Shown piece by piece: positions 8,053 through 16,835 of a DNA stretch of 64,000 nucleotides; the stretch's first letter is position 1; each line of letters starts with the position of its first letter. Origin of the DNA: Oceanobacillus kimchii X50 (lineage in GTDB: Bacteria > Bacillota > Bacilli > Bacillales > Amphibacillaceae); contig NZ_CM001792.1 in the NCBI RefSeq assembly GCF_000340475.1, positions 1,324,659-1,388,658 on the forward strand, given 5' to 3'. The position numbers were made by a program, and so were the translations under genes. The notes beneath the pieces are model-generated. The model was not told where the DNA came from. It did not search any database and saw only the letters and a program-made list of their open reading frames with translations.

Positions 8053-8640
8053 ATGGATATTAAAAAGAAATTAGGAACAGGTATTGCTTCAGCGGTATTA
8101 GGATTAACGCTTATTGGAGGCGGAACTTATGCTTATTTTAGTGATTCTGTAACCACAAATAATACGTTTGCTGCAGGTACAATTGATTTAGGGATGGATC
8201 CTACAGAAATTATATCCGTTGATAATATTAAACCTGGTGATGTAATTACACGAGATTTCGAGTTGCAAAATAATGGAACACTTGATATTGAGAAAGTGTT
8301 ATTAGATACAGACTATACTGTAGTTGATGCAAACGGTGATAATTCAGAGGACTTTGGTGATCATATTCGAGTGGAATTCCTTTACAATGCGGACAAGCTT
8401 GATGAAGTTATCTATGAAACTACTTTGGCAGAATTAAAAGAAATGACACCTGAAGCAGTCAATGAAAATGTATTTTATCCTTTACTAGGTGAACAAGGTC
8501 TTCCGGTAGATTCAATTGACGATTTAGTTGTTCAATTTCAATTTGTAGATAATGGTGAAGATCAAAATCAATTTCAAGGAGATTCACTAGAATTGTCTTG
8601 GACATTTACAGCCTTACAAACAGAAGGCGAAGATAAATAA
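8053..8640 (+). CDS. tasA: TasA/CalY (camelysin) family matrix fibre protein
   Basis: A 195-residue exported protein of the TasA/camelysin (M73) family. The signal peptide has a glycine-rich hydrophobic core and ends in GGTYAYFSDS, the typical SipW processing region. It is followed by the family motif TFAAGTIDLG and by KPGDVITRDFELQNNGT. TasA forms the protein fibres of Bacillus biofilms, and CalY is the homologue in the B. cereus group. The SipW gene directly upstream supports this. A GAGGAGG ribosome site precedes the ATG. A 246-bp repeat element begins 12 bp after the stop and separates this gene from ggt. Confidence 0.9.
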   Translation: MDIKKKLGTGIASAVLGLTLIGGGTYAYFSDSVTTNNTFAAGTIDLGMDPTEIISVDNIKPGDVITRDFELQNNGTLDIEKVLLDTDYTVVDANGDNSEDFGDHIRVEFLYNADKLDEVIYETTLAELKEMTPEAVNENVFYPLLGEQGLPVDSIDDLVVQFQFVDNGEDQNQFQGDSLELSWTFTALQTEGEDK

Positions 8641-8651
8641 TAGTAGATAGA

Positions 8652-8897
8652 AGAGGTTGGGACATAAGTTATTTGGTCAAAAGACGAATGAAAATTAGCT
8701 AAGCGTAAGAAATATACGAAGACTTATTGAAAATCAAAAATCGATTTTCTGCGTGCGATGCTGTCGAGGTCTTCCTTGTCCTGTAAGAGGAAGGCTCACC
8801 AGCTGCCGCTGGATAAGCGGAGTAAATTTCTGAAGTGGTTTCTCAAAAACCAAATCATTCGTGTTATCTTTTGAGTGAATTTTTTGTCCCAATCTCT
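8652..8897. repeat. Intergenic repeat, copy A (MITE-like)
   Basis: A 246-bp non-coding element bounded by a 13-bp imperfect inverted repeat: AGAGGTTGGGACA (8652-8664) and TGTCCCAATCTCT (8885-8897), 12 of 13 matching. The interior shares long blocks with the copy at 55289..55497 in opposite orientation (for example TCGATTTTCTGCGTGCGATG and GGTCTTCCTTGTCCTGT). It also shares GCGTAAGAAATATAC and GGATAAGCGGAGTA with the copy at 16575..16806. It has no coding potential. It is inserted between tasA and ggt. Confidence 0.75.
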
Positions 8898-8929
8898 CAT
8901 TTCTATGTAATGGAGGAAGGAGGAATGTA

Positions 8930-11599
8930 ATGAATGATCGTGTGCGTAAAAAAATAAATATATTTTTCGTAATAGTTTTATTATGTGGCGTGATATTACC
9001 TTCAACTCAAGTTGCTGCAGACAATACTGGGTATGAACCTGAAAATCCAGGAATTAAAGATGAACAAACAGATGAAGGTAATCTAGGGATGGTAGTCACT
9101 GCTCATCCACTAGCTTCGGAAGTAGGGTCAGAAGTATTAAAAAAAGGCGGAAATGCTGTTGATGCAGCGGTTGCGACCCAACTAGCACTAAATGTGGTTG
9201 AACCAATGATGTCTGGCATTGGCGGTGGGGGGTTTCTCATGCATTATGATGCTGCATCAGAAGATATCTCTATCATAAATAGCAGAGAACGTGCGCCACA
9301 AGGAGCATCACCTGATATGTTTATTGATAGAAGTAATATTGTTACAGACCCAGGAAAATTCATGCTTGGAGCAATTGATTTAAACGGAGATAGTGGTGGT
9401 GCAAAGTTTCATGTTGATGATATTCAAGTGTTCGATTTACAGTCTTCACAAACGATTTTTGAAGAGGATTTTGAGGGAGGAGAAGGGTCTTGGGATGCCG
9501 ATAAATTTAATATTTATGAGCGAGGAACTACATTCTCTGAATCTAGTGGACTTGGAAAAATATTATTTGGTCCGCCGTATGGTAATAATTCATCCTCTTT
9601 TGGACAAACCACTGCAATAATGGATGAAATAGAAGATAGTGAATTATCATTGAGATTTCGTACAGATGATCCTGGCGAAGACCGTCGTCTACGATTATGG
9701 TTACGGGCGGATGAATATCGTTCAACTGGTACAACATATGTTAAGAACGGTTACGGAATAGAAATAAACTCGAATACAAATGAAGTACGTGTATTGCAGT
9801 CAAAAGATTCTACCACTTCTACTTTAGGTAGTTTTTCTATAAGTGGAACTACTGATTGGCAGAATCTACGTTTTCAAGTGGAAGGCAATCAATTACGTGT
9901 AAAACATTGGGAAGATGATGCTTCTGAACCTAATAATTGGAATATCGAAACCTTTGCTGGTGAAGTGATTCCGTTTTCTGAACGAGTACAGAGTGGTTTA
10001 TCTGTAGGTGTTCCAGGGACCTTAAAAGGGTTAGAAGATGCACTTGAGCAGAGGGGAACGATGGAATTAGATGAATTGATTGAACCTGCAATTGATTTAG
10101 CTGCAGATGGATTTCCAGTTAATTGGGCTCTGGCTGATGCGATTGAAAGTAATCAGGACAAATTATCGAAAACGGCTGCTAAAGATGTTTTCTTGCCAAA
10201 TGGAACTCCGTTAGAAGAAGGAGATTTATTAGTTCAGGAAGACTTAGCAAAAAGTTTTCGATTAATTCAAGAGCAGGGAACAGAAGTATTCTATAATGGG
10301 GAAATTGGAGAAGCACTTGCCGAAGAAGTAGGTGACCGCGGCAGTAGTATGGAATTGTCAGATTTAAGTAATTACCAAACAACAGCAGAGTCTCCAGTTT
10401 GGGGAGATTATATGGGATATGACATAGCATCTATGCCACCACCAAGTTCTGGAGGAATTACGATGCTTCAGCTGCTTGAAATGTTTGAGCAATTGGATCT
10501 TACACAATTCGATATACGTTCTATGGAAAAATATCATTACATGACAGAGTCGATGCATTTAGCCTATGCGGATCGAGGTGCATATATGGGAGATCCAGAG
10601 TTTTTTGATGTCCCTTCGGAAGGACTATTGCATCCAGATTATGTAGCTGAAAGGATAGAGTTAATTTCTCCTGACCGAGCGAATGATCATGTAGAACCAG
10701 GAAATCCTTACGAATATCAAGGTGGAGAACCAAGCTCATTCATTGATCAACCAGATGATAAAGTTGATGGTCAAACGACGCATTTTACAATTGCTGATCG
10801 TTGGGGAAACCTTGTTTCTTATACAACAACAATTGAACAAGTTTTCGGATCTGGAATCATGGTACCGGAATATGGCATTATGTTGAACAATGAGTTGACG
10901 GATTTTGATGCTATTCCAGGTGGAGCCAATGAAGTACAACCAAATAAGCGACCACTTAGTAGTATGACACCGACAATTGTTTTAGATGAAGGAAGACCTT
11001 ATATGACAGTAGGTTCTCCTGGTGGTGCTACTATTATTACCTCTGTAACACAAACTATTGTCAATACAATTGGGTATGAAATGAGTATAAAAGATGCTAT
11101 TGAAGAACCTCGTATTTATAGTAACACTTATCCTTCCATTCGTTGGGAATATGGGATTGGAGAATCTATTCGAGAAAGAATTGAACAACTAGGGCATCGT
11201 TTTGAAACGAGCCCACGAGAAATCGGTAATGTTAATAGTATTGTGCTTGATCAAGAATCAGGCATGTATTTTGGTGCAGCGGATTCAACTCGAGAGGGAA
11301 CAGCAATTGGATTATCTTTTGATGATTTTCCAGGGATGATTGAATTAATTGAATTAGTAGAAATGAATGTGGAGAATGGAGAAATTAGTTCTGATGCAGG
11401 ACAAACGCTTCTTACCCATTTGTCAGCTGTTCAACATTTTAAAGAAACGAATCAAATGAATAAAGCTATAAAACACCTTGAGAATATGGAAGTACTTGTG
11501 AACCATTTTTATGATAATGGAAAGATTTCTGAAGATGTCTACCATCGTTTATTAAGAGAAACATACCTAATTTTGGATTTATGGGAAATAGATGCATAA
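8930..11599 (+). CDS. ggt: Secreted gamma-glutamyltransferase with inserted beta-sandwich-like domain and C-terminal helical module
   Basis: An 889-residue exported Ntn hydrolase that would hydrolyse or transfer gamma-glutamyl groups. It is about 300 residues longer than usual. Residues 1-30 are a signal peptide. The family core begins at GMVVTAHPLASEVG. The self-cleavage and nucleophile threonine is predicted at 616 (DGQ-TTHFT), with PLSSMTPT and GSPGGATIIT downstream. Between about 143 and 345 the core is interrupted by a beta-rich segment (KFHVDDIQVFD, EEDFEGGEGSW, LRLWLRADEY) resembling a jelly-roll carbohydrate-binding or LamG-like domain. The core resumes at GLSVGVPGT. The last ~82 residues (HLSAVQHFKETNQ, IKHLENMEVLV) are the module shared with nagZ and namZ. 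Confidence 0.9.
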   Translation: MNDRVRKKINIFFVIVLLCGVILPSTQVAADNTGYEPENPGIKDEQTDEGNLGMVVTAHPLASEVGSEVLKKGGNAVDAAVATQLALNVVEPMMSGIGGGGFLMHYDAASEDISIINSRERAPQGASPDMFIDRSNIVTDPGKFMLGAIDLNGDSGGAKFHVDDIQVFDLQSSQTIFEEDFEGGEGSWDADKFNIYERGTTFSESSGLGKILFGPPYGNNSSSFGQTTAIMDEIEDSELSLRFRTDDPGEDRRLRLWLRADEYRSTGTTYVKNGYGIEINSNTNEVRVLQSKDSTTSTLGSFSISGTTDWQNLRFQVEGNQLRVKHWEDDASEPNNWNIETFAGEVIPFSERVQSGLSVGVPGTLKGLEDALEQRGTMELDELIEPAIDLAADGFPVNWALADAIESNQDKLSKTAAKDVFLPNGTPLEEGDLLVQEDLAKSFRLIQEQGTEVFYNGEIGEALAEEVGDRGSSMELSDLSNYQTTAESPVWGDYMGYDIASMPPPSSGGITMLQLLEMFEQLDLTQFDIRSMEKYHYMTESMHLAYADRGAYMGDPEFFDVPSEGLLHPDYVAERIELISPDRANDHVEPGNPYEYQGGEPSSFIDQPDDKVDGQTTHFTIADRWGNLVSYTTTIEQVFGSGIMVPEYGIMLNNELTDFDAIPGGANEVQPNKRPLSSMTPTIVLDEGRPYMTVGSPGGATIITSVTQTIVNTIGYEMSIKDAIEEPRIYSNTYPSIRWEYGIGESIRERIEQLGHRFETSPREIGNVNSIVLDQESGMYFGAADSTREGTAIGLSFDDFPGMIELIELVEMNVENGEISSDAGQTLLTHLSAVQHFKETNQMNKAIKHLENMEVLVNHFYDNGKISEDVYHRLLRETYLILDLWEIDA

Positions 11600-11645
11600 T
11601 GTATCTATTTCTCTAATCAAATTTAAATGAAAAGGGTGTAAGTCG

Positions 11646-13175
11646 ATGAACAAAAGATGGGTGCTAGCAAGTATGTTAATTGTTGTATTAGGTGTAGCGA
11701 TAACGATGACTTATTTACTGATGCCAACGACAGCAGATGAAACAACTCCCGATGAGCATGTGATTGAATTAGGAGTAGATACGTTATTAGAGAGTCATAT
11801 GGACTTGATTGAAGGGAAAAGAGTTGGATTGATTACGAATCCAACTGGTGTAGATCAGGAATTAAATAGTATTGTTGACCGTCTCTTCGAAGATCCGAAT
11901 GTAGAGTTAACAGCACTTTATGGCCCAGAACATGGGGTTCGTGGAGATGCACAGGCAGGGGAATATGTAGAATACTATATTGATGAACAAACAGGACTTC
12001 CTGTATATAGTCTTTATGGGGAGACTAGGAAACCCACTCCAGAAATGTTAGAAAATGTTGATGTATTAATTTTTGATATTCAGGATGTAGGGGCTCGTTT
12101 TTATACCTATATTTATACGATGGCCTATGCAATGGAGGCTGCAGCAGAGAATGAAAAGGAGTTTATCGTTCTTGATCGTCCAAACCCTTTAGGTGGTAAT
12201 AAAGTTGAAGGTCCAGTGTTAGATCCAGATTATGCTTCTTTTGTTGGGAATTATCCTATTCCGTTGCGACATGGAATGACTGTTGGCGAATTAGCTTCAT
12301 TTTTTAATGGGGAATTTGATATAAATGTAGATTTAACAGTAATAGAAATGGAAGGGTGGAAACGAGGAATGCACTATGAAGATACGGATTTAGAATTTGT
12401 ACTACCTTCACCAAACATGCCAACCGAAGATACAGCTTTTGTCTATCCAGGAGCTGCATTAATTGAAGGGACAAATGTATCAGAAGGTAGAGGGACAACT
12501 AAACCGTTTGAATTCATTGGTGCACCTTTTGTGAACAGTACAGAATTTGCTGCTTCATTAAATGGGCTGGATCTTCCAGGAGTTACGTTTCGTGCTGCAT
12601 CGTTTACACCGATGTTCTCCAAGCATAGTGGCAGTTTGAGTCATGGTATTCAGATTCATATTACAGATAAAGAGATGTATGACCCAATCTTAACAGGACT
12701 ACATGTTGTACAAATGTTGCATGATACGTATCCAGATGATTTTGAATTTAGAGCAGAGAATAGTAATGGAATTTCTTTTTTTGATAATTTGATTGGAAAT
12801 GGCTGGATTAGAGATGGAATTGAAAATGGCGTACCTGTCGAAGAATTAGCAAATCAATGGGAAGAAGACTTGTATGATTTCAAAGATGTACGTAGAGAGT
12901 ATCTACTTTATACGATACAAGTAGAAGATATCCATAATTTAATTGAAACATATTCAGAGTCAGGAGATATTCAAGATGATGCAAAGAGAAAATTTGAAAT
13001 GCATTTGACTGCAGTAGAACGCTTTGAGGAAAGAAAAGATGCTTCTAAAGTGGCAAAGCATATGGAAAGCTTCCAATTACTATTAGATCAACAATTACAA
13101 GCTGGTAAGATGTCTACTCTAGCATATGAAGATTTAAGTGCCGAAACAACAGACATGATTTATCAATGGAAATAA
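11646..13175 (+). CDS. namZ: Exo-beta-N-acetylmuramidase (NamZ/YbbC, DUF1343) with C-terminal helical module
   Basis: A 509-residue exported protein. After an N-terminal hydrophobic export segment comes the DUF1343 family sequence: VGLITNPTGVD, YGPEHGVRGDAQAGE, FDIQDVGARFYTYI and DRPNPLGG. In B. subtilis this family (NamZ) removes MurNAc from the non-reducing end of peptidoglycan fragments and works together with NagZ. The C-terminal ~80 residues (HLTAVERFEERKDASK, AKHMESFQLLLDQ, ending YQWK) repeat the helical module of nagZ and ggt. It follows ggt by 46 bp with an AAGGGTG ribosome site. The co-occurrence with NagZ supports sequential trimming of wall glycans outside the cell. Confidence 0.9.
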   Translation: MNKRWVLASMLIVVLGVAITMTYLLMPTTADETTPDEHVIELGVDTLLESHMDLIEGKRVGLITNPTGVDQELNSIVDRLFEDPNVELTALYGPEHGVRGDAQAGEYVEYYIDEQTGLPVYSLYGETRKPTPEMLENVDVLIFDIQDVGARFYTYIYTMAYAMEAAAENEKEFIVLDRPNPLGGNKVEGPVLDPDYASFVGNYPIPLRHGMTVGELASFFNGEFDINVDLTVIEMEGWKRGMHYEDTDLEFVLPSPNMPTEDTAFVYPGAALIEGTNVSEGRGTTKPFEFIGAPFVNSTEFAASLNGLDLPGVTFRAASFTPMFSKHSGSLSHGIQIHITDKEMYDPILTGLHVVQMLHDTYPDDFEFRAENSNGISFFDNLIGNGWIRDGIENGVPVEELANQWEEDLYDFKDVRREYLLYTIQVEDIHNLIETYSESGDIQDDAKRKFEMHLTAVERFEERKDASKVAKHMESFQLLLDQQLQAGKMSTLAYEDLSAETTDMIYQWK

Positions 13176-13195
13176 ATCTAACGAGGTGAAGCACA

Positions 13196-14317
13196 TTGAA
13201 AATGATTCGATGGTTAAGCACCGCTGTTATTGTAAGTTTGTTTGTAATTGTTAGTTTTCCAGTAGAAATTGTTTACTCCAGTTCAATCGAGAGAATAGAT
13301 TTAAAGGTTGGTACTTTTAATGTAGCTGCCGGTAACGGTTTAGATGGTGAATATAATATCGAGAGATTAGCTGATACCATAAGTGATTTAGATGTGGATA
13401 TAATTGGACTACAAGAAGTTGATGTTCATTGGGGATATAGAAGTAATTTTGATCATATGATGGAGGAGTTAGCGAGTAGATTAGATATGGAATACTTTTT
13501 TGCGCCAATCTATGATCTAGAACCAGTTAATGAAGGTGATCCTAATAGGCAGTTTGGTGTGGGAGTTCTAAGTAAATATCCAATAATAGAAGCAGAAAAT
13601 AGAAATATCACAAGGTTATCTACACAAGTTCCCAATCCTACTCCAACAGCTGAACCTGGATTTTTACAAGCGAAAATTAATGTTGAAGGCGCTGAAGTAA
13701 TGTTTTATGTAACCCATTTAGACTACCGGGCAGACCCAACTATACGTGAAATGCAAGTTGCCGATATGCAAGAAATTATGAGTGAAGGGAATTATAATAT
13801 TCTTGTAGGGGACATGAATGCTAGGTCTAAAGCTACAGAGTTAAGTCCGTTATTTACAGATTTTGTAGATGTGTGGAATGAGAACGATACAGATGGAAAT
13901 ACCTTTCCGGCGGATAATCCAGATCGACGAATTGATTATATACTTGCCTCGAAACGTATGGAAGTAAAAGCTGCAGAAGTACAAAATGATGTGGAATCCT
14001 CTGATCACTTGCCAGTCATTGCAGAAATTGAAGTGGTCTCTGGGAATCATTCGACTTCTTTTGAAGGATTGGAATGGTTAATTGATTATTATGAAAGACA
14101 AGCAGCTTTTCATGATCAACGCATTCACTCAGCATTAACGGGACAAATAAATGTATTAAAGCATTATCATAAAACCAATAATGTAGATAAATTACTGCGA
14201 CACCTTGAACGATTAGATAATACTATTCAACATTTAGGTGAAGAAGGAATAATAGAGGAGGAGGCGGTAGTAGAAATTAATGAGGATATAAATTATTTAT
14301 ACAGTATTGTAGATTAG
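13196..14317 (+). CDS. Secreted endonuclease/exonuclease/phosphatase-fold enzyme with C-terminal helical module
   Basis: A 373-residue exported metal-dependent phosphoesterase-fold protein. After the signal peptide the family motifs are in order: GTFNVAAGNG, IIGLQEVD (metal-binding Glu), VTHLDYRAD, LVGDMNARS, RRIDYIL and SSDHLPVIAEI (catalytic Asp-His). It could be a nuclease or a phosphodiesterase such as a sphingomyelinase relative; the substrate is not readable. The last ~80 residues (LTGQINVLKHYHKTNN, LLRHLERLDNTI) are a diverged copy of the module on nagZ, ggt and namZ. A TTG start at 13196 is likely because GAGGTG lies 7 nt upstream; ATG at 13202 is the alternative. Confidence 0.85.
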   Translation: MKMIRWLSTAVIVSLFVIVSFPVEIVYSSSIERIDLKVGTFNVAAGNGLDGEYNIERLADTISDLDVDIIGLQEVDVHWGYRSNFDHMMEELASRLDMEYFFAPIYDLEPVNEGDPNRQFGVGVLSKYPIIEAENRNITRLSTQVPNPTPTAEPGFLQAKINVEGAEVMFYVTHLDYRADPTIREMQVADMQEIMSEGNYNILVGDMNARSKATELSPLFTDFVDVWNENDTDGNTFPADNPDRRIDYILASKRMEVKAAEVQNDVESSDHLPVIAEIEVVSGNHSTSFEGLEWLIDYYERQAAFHDQRIHSALTGQINVLKHYHKTNNVDKLLRHLERLDNTIQHLGEEGIIEEEAVVEINEDINYLYSIVD

Positions 14318-14334
14318 TATATTAATAGAATGTT

Positions 14335-14531
14335 GAGGTTGAGATCACTAAGTAATTTAATTATAGGAAAACCATGCTGTTGATTATCATACAAAATATA
14401 CTTAAATTCGTGCAGAAGGTGGCATTCCAAGTTTAGTAAAAGGATGTTTATCTTAAGCTTGTAAAAAGTAAAGTGTATTTTAGGTGATCTCCCAAAGTTT
14501 TCCGTTGATTAAATAAGTGTTTCTCAACCTC
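14335..14531. repeat. Degenerate member of the GAGGTTG repeat family
   Basis: A perfect 10-bp inverted repeat, GAGGTTGAGA (14335-14344) and TCTCAACCTC (14522-14531), encloses about 180 bp without coding potential. The ends resemble those of the repeats at 8652 and 16575, but the interior has diverged. It begins 17 bp after the stop of the phosphatase-fold gene. The remaining space to ddl (14532-14743) shows only AT-rich sequence and no clear structure. Confidence 0.5.
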
Positions 14532-14743
14532 TTCATTTATGTACAAAGGGAAGCACGGTAAACTTATTTACATACACAACTTTACCTGGTTGGAAAAAAT
14601 GGGCAATATGAAATTAAACAACACTAAATGGAGTAGTCTGTGATAAAATAACGATACAATGCAAGTAAAATTTGTACATTACATAGTATGAAATTAGAGA
14701 AATATGTATGAACTAATCGCTGGTTTTGTTAGGAGAGGATAAC

Positions 14744-15844
14744 ATGAAGAAAAAAGTTGGTATTGTATTTGGTGGTAAGTCAGCAGAGCATGAGGTTTCT
14801 TTGCAGTCTGCTAAAAATATTGTAGATGCAATTGACTCAGATAAATACGAGGTATACTTATTAGGAATTGATAAGCAAGGAAATTGGCATGTGAATGATC
14901 GATCGCATTACTTGATAAATGAAGAGGATCCTAAATTAATTTCATTAAACAAAACAAATGAAGGAATAGCCGTTATTCCTGGAGCAGAAAAAAATCAGAT
15001 AGTTACTTCAAATTCAGATACTTCTGTAGATCAGTTAGATGTAATTTTCCCAATTGTCCATGGAACACTCGGGGAGGATGGAAGCTTACAAGGAATGCTG
15101 CGAATGGCAAACATTCCATTTGTCGGCTCTAGTGTATTGGGTTCTGCTATTAGTATGGATAAAGATATAGCTAAGCGCCTATTGAAAGACGCTGGATTAA
15201 AAGTAGCAAAAGGGTATGCTTATCGAAGTGTAGATAGGGAAAGTATTAATTATGAAAGTCTCAAAGAAGACTTAGGACTACCAATGTTTATTAAACCAGC
15301 AAACCAAGGTTCGTCAGTTGGTGTTCACAAAGTAGAAAACGAAGAACAATTTTATTATGCAATTAATGATGCTTTTCAATTTGATCACAAATTACTTGTT
15401 GAAGAAGCAATCCTAGGCAGGGAAATTGAGTGTGCTGTTTTAGGCAATGAAAAACCAGCAGCTTCTGTACCAGGTGAAATTTTACCAACTGGAGAATTTT
15501 ACTCTTATGAAGCAAAATATATTGATGAAACTGGGGCAATACTTCAAATTCCTGCTAAACTAGAAGATCCGGTAGTAGAGAATATACAACATATTGCTTT
15601 ACAAGCTTTTAAAGCATTGAATTGTGAAGGCTTGGCAAGAGTTGATGTATTTTTAACAAATGACAATGAAATTGTAATCAATGAAATAAATACACTTCCA
15701 GGTTTTACAAAAATAAGCATGTATCCAAAATTATGGGAAGAAAGTGGAGTTTCTTATCGAGAACTAATTGAGAAATTAATAGAACTTGCTATAGAGAGAA
15801 ATCAACGTGATCAAAAATTAAAGAGTTCTAGAAATGATGGGTAG
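14744..15844 (+). CDS. ddl: D-alanine--D-alanine ligase
   Basis: A 366-residue cytoplasmic ATP-grasp ligase that joins two D-alanines for peptidoglycan precursor synthesis. Readable motifs are FGGKSAEHEVSLQSA at the N terminus, HGTLGEDGSLQGML, PANQGSSVGVHKV (ATP-grasp), LAREVD-type metal region LARVDVF, and INEINTLPGFT. The ATG at 14744 is chosen over an in-frame TTG at 14726 because GGAGAGG lies between them. It ends at a tight hairpin terminator that overlaps its stop codon. It is a single gene, not in an operon with murF. Confidence 0.95.
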   Translation: MKKKVGIVFGGKSAEHEVSLQSAKNIVDAIDSDKYEVYLLGIDKQGNWHVNDRSHYLINEEDPKLISLNKTNEGIAVIPGAEKNQIVTSNSDTSVDQLDVIFPIVHGTLGEDGSLQGMLRMANIPFVGSSVLGSAISMDKDIAKRLLKDAGLKVAKGYAYRSVDRESINYESLKEDLGLPMFIKPANQGSSVGVHKVENEEQFYYAINDAFQFDHKLLVEEAILGREIECAVLGNEKPAASVPGEILPTGEFYSYEAKYIDETGAILQIPAKLEDPVVENIQHIALQAFKALNCEGLARVDVFLTNDNEIVINEINTLPGFTKISMYPKLWEESGVSYRELIEKLIELAIERNQRDQKLKSSRNDG

Positions 15845-15868
15845 GGACTAATTACTTAGTCCCTTTCT
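15843..15868 (+). terminator. Terminator of ddl
   Basis: A 9-bp stem AGGGACTAA/TTAGTCCCT with a 4-base loop (TTAC), then TTCT. The left arm overlaps the last two bases of the ddl stop codon. Confidence 0.75.
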
Positions 15869-15937
15869 AATGCTAGATTAGTTAATAGATTTGCTTTAAG
15901 ATGGTTACTAAGGTTTAAAGAATTGAGGTAGTATATA

Positions 15938-16393
15938 ATGAATGAAAAAATAAGCATGAAAGAAAAAGTAATTAAATATGTTGTGATGAATTTACCATCC
16001 TTTTTTTTACATTTCTTAATTTTAATTATAGCTTCTTTTACGATGGATCTCAGCTTTGAGACTAGTCAAGCTGCGCAGACATTAGTTATATTAATGGTGC
16101 TCTATGTTTTAGGTGGGGTTGTACTAAAAGTACAGCCAACGATGCTGCATAATCTTTTGTCTGTTTCACTTATACTTATCTATAATATAGTTTTATACTT
16201 AGGTCCTATCTTGATTACTTCCTTAGAGCAATCAGCTTGGAATGTATGGTTGATCATGAACAGTATACCTTTTATCTATTTAGCATTTTTACATGAACAA
16301 CTAATTTTAGTTGCCATAATTATTCCTTCTACATTCTTAATGATAGGATTATCTTTGAAAACTATTTTTGTACGTAAAAGAAAGAAAAATTAA
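15938..16393 (+). CDS. Small integral membrane protein, unknown
   Basis: A 151-residue protein with four predicted membrane helices (about residues 18-36, 48-66, 75-96 and 118-142) and a positively charged C-terminal tail (VRKRKKN), suggesting that end faces the cytoplasm. GAGGTAG precedes the ATG. I do not recognise the family. It stands alone between ddl and a repeat element and gives no context for function. Confidence 0.7.
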   Translation: MNEKISMKEKVIKYVVMNLPSFFLHFLILIIASFTMDLSFETSQAAQTLVILMVLYVLGGVVLKVQPTMLHNLLSVSLILIYNIVLYLGPILITSLEQSAWNVWLIMNSIPFIYLAFLHEQLILVAIIIPSTFLMIGLSLKTIFVRKRKKN

Positions 16394-16574
16394 TAGAACA
16401 TAAGATTAAGATAAAATAGCATTGCAGTATATAAAATAGGATGATTATCGGGAGTGGGGTATTAGACTTTACAAAAAATGCTTTTTCTAGTGGAATTTTC
16501 CACTAGTGCTCCTTCCGTAAGTGCTTGTCAATTTCTCCTATTTTAATTACTCAATGCTATTATTTTATTTCAAA

Positions 16575-16806
16575 AGAGGTTGGGATATAGTAAAAAGTTT
16601 TGCTCAAAAGACGGATGGAGATAGAATAAGCGTAAGAAATATACAGTACTCCTATGAGAGGAAGACTAAAGAGCAGACTCTGATGCATAAGCTTCCGGAG
16701 GCTCACCAGCCGCATTAGGATAAGCGGAGTATATTTCTGAAGCGGGTTTTCAAAACCTTTTTATCTGGATTTATCTTTTTGGGTAAATAATTTTGTCCCA
16801 TCCTCT
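16575..16806. repeat. Intergenic repeat, copy B (MITE-like)
   Basis: A 232-bp element with ends AGAGGTTGGGATA and TGTCCCATCCTCT, related to copy A at 8652. Shared internal blocks include TCAAAAGACG, GCGTAAGAAATATAC, GGCTCACCAGC, GGATAAGCGGAGTA and ATTTCTGAAG. It lies between the membrane-protein gene and the convergent TPR regulator. A 65-codon open frame through it is a chance frame. Confidence 0.7.
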
Positions 16807-16835
16807 TTAAAATCGTAATTTCTTTATAGCGTCTT

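Noticed and set aside
16521..16718. 65-codon plus-strand frame before the TPR regulator
   Set aside because: Most of it lies in repeat copy B, it lacks a ribosome site, and the other copies do not keep the frame.
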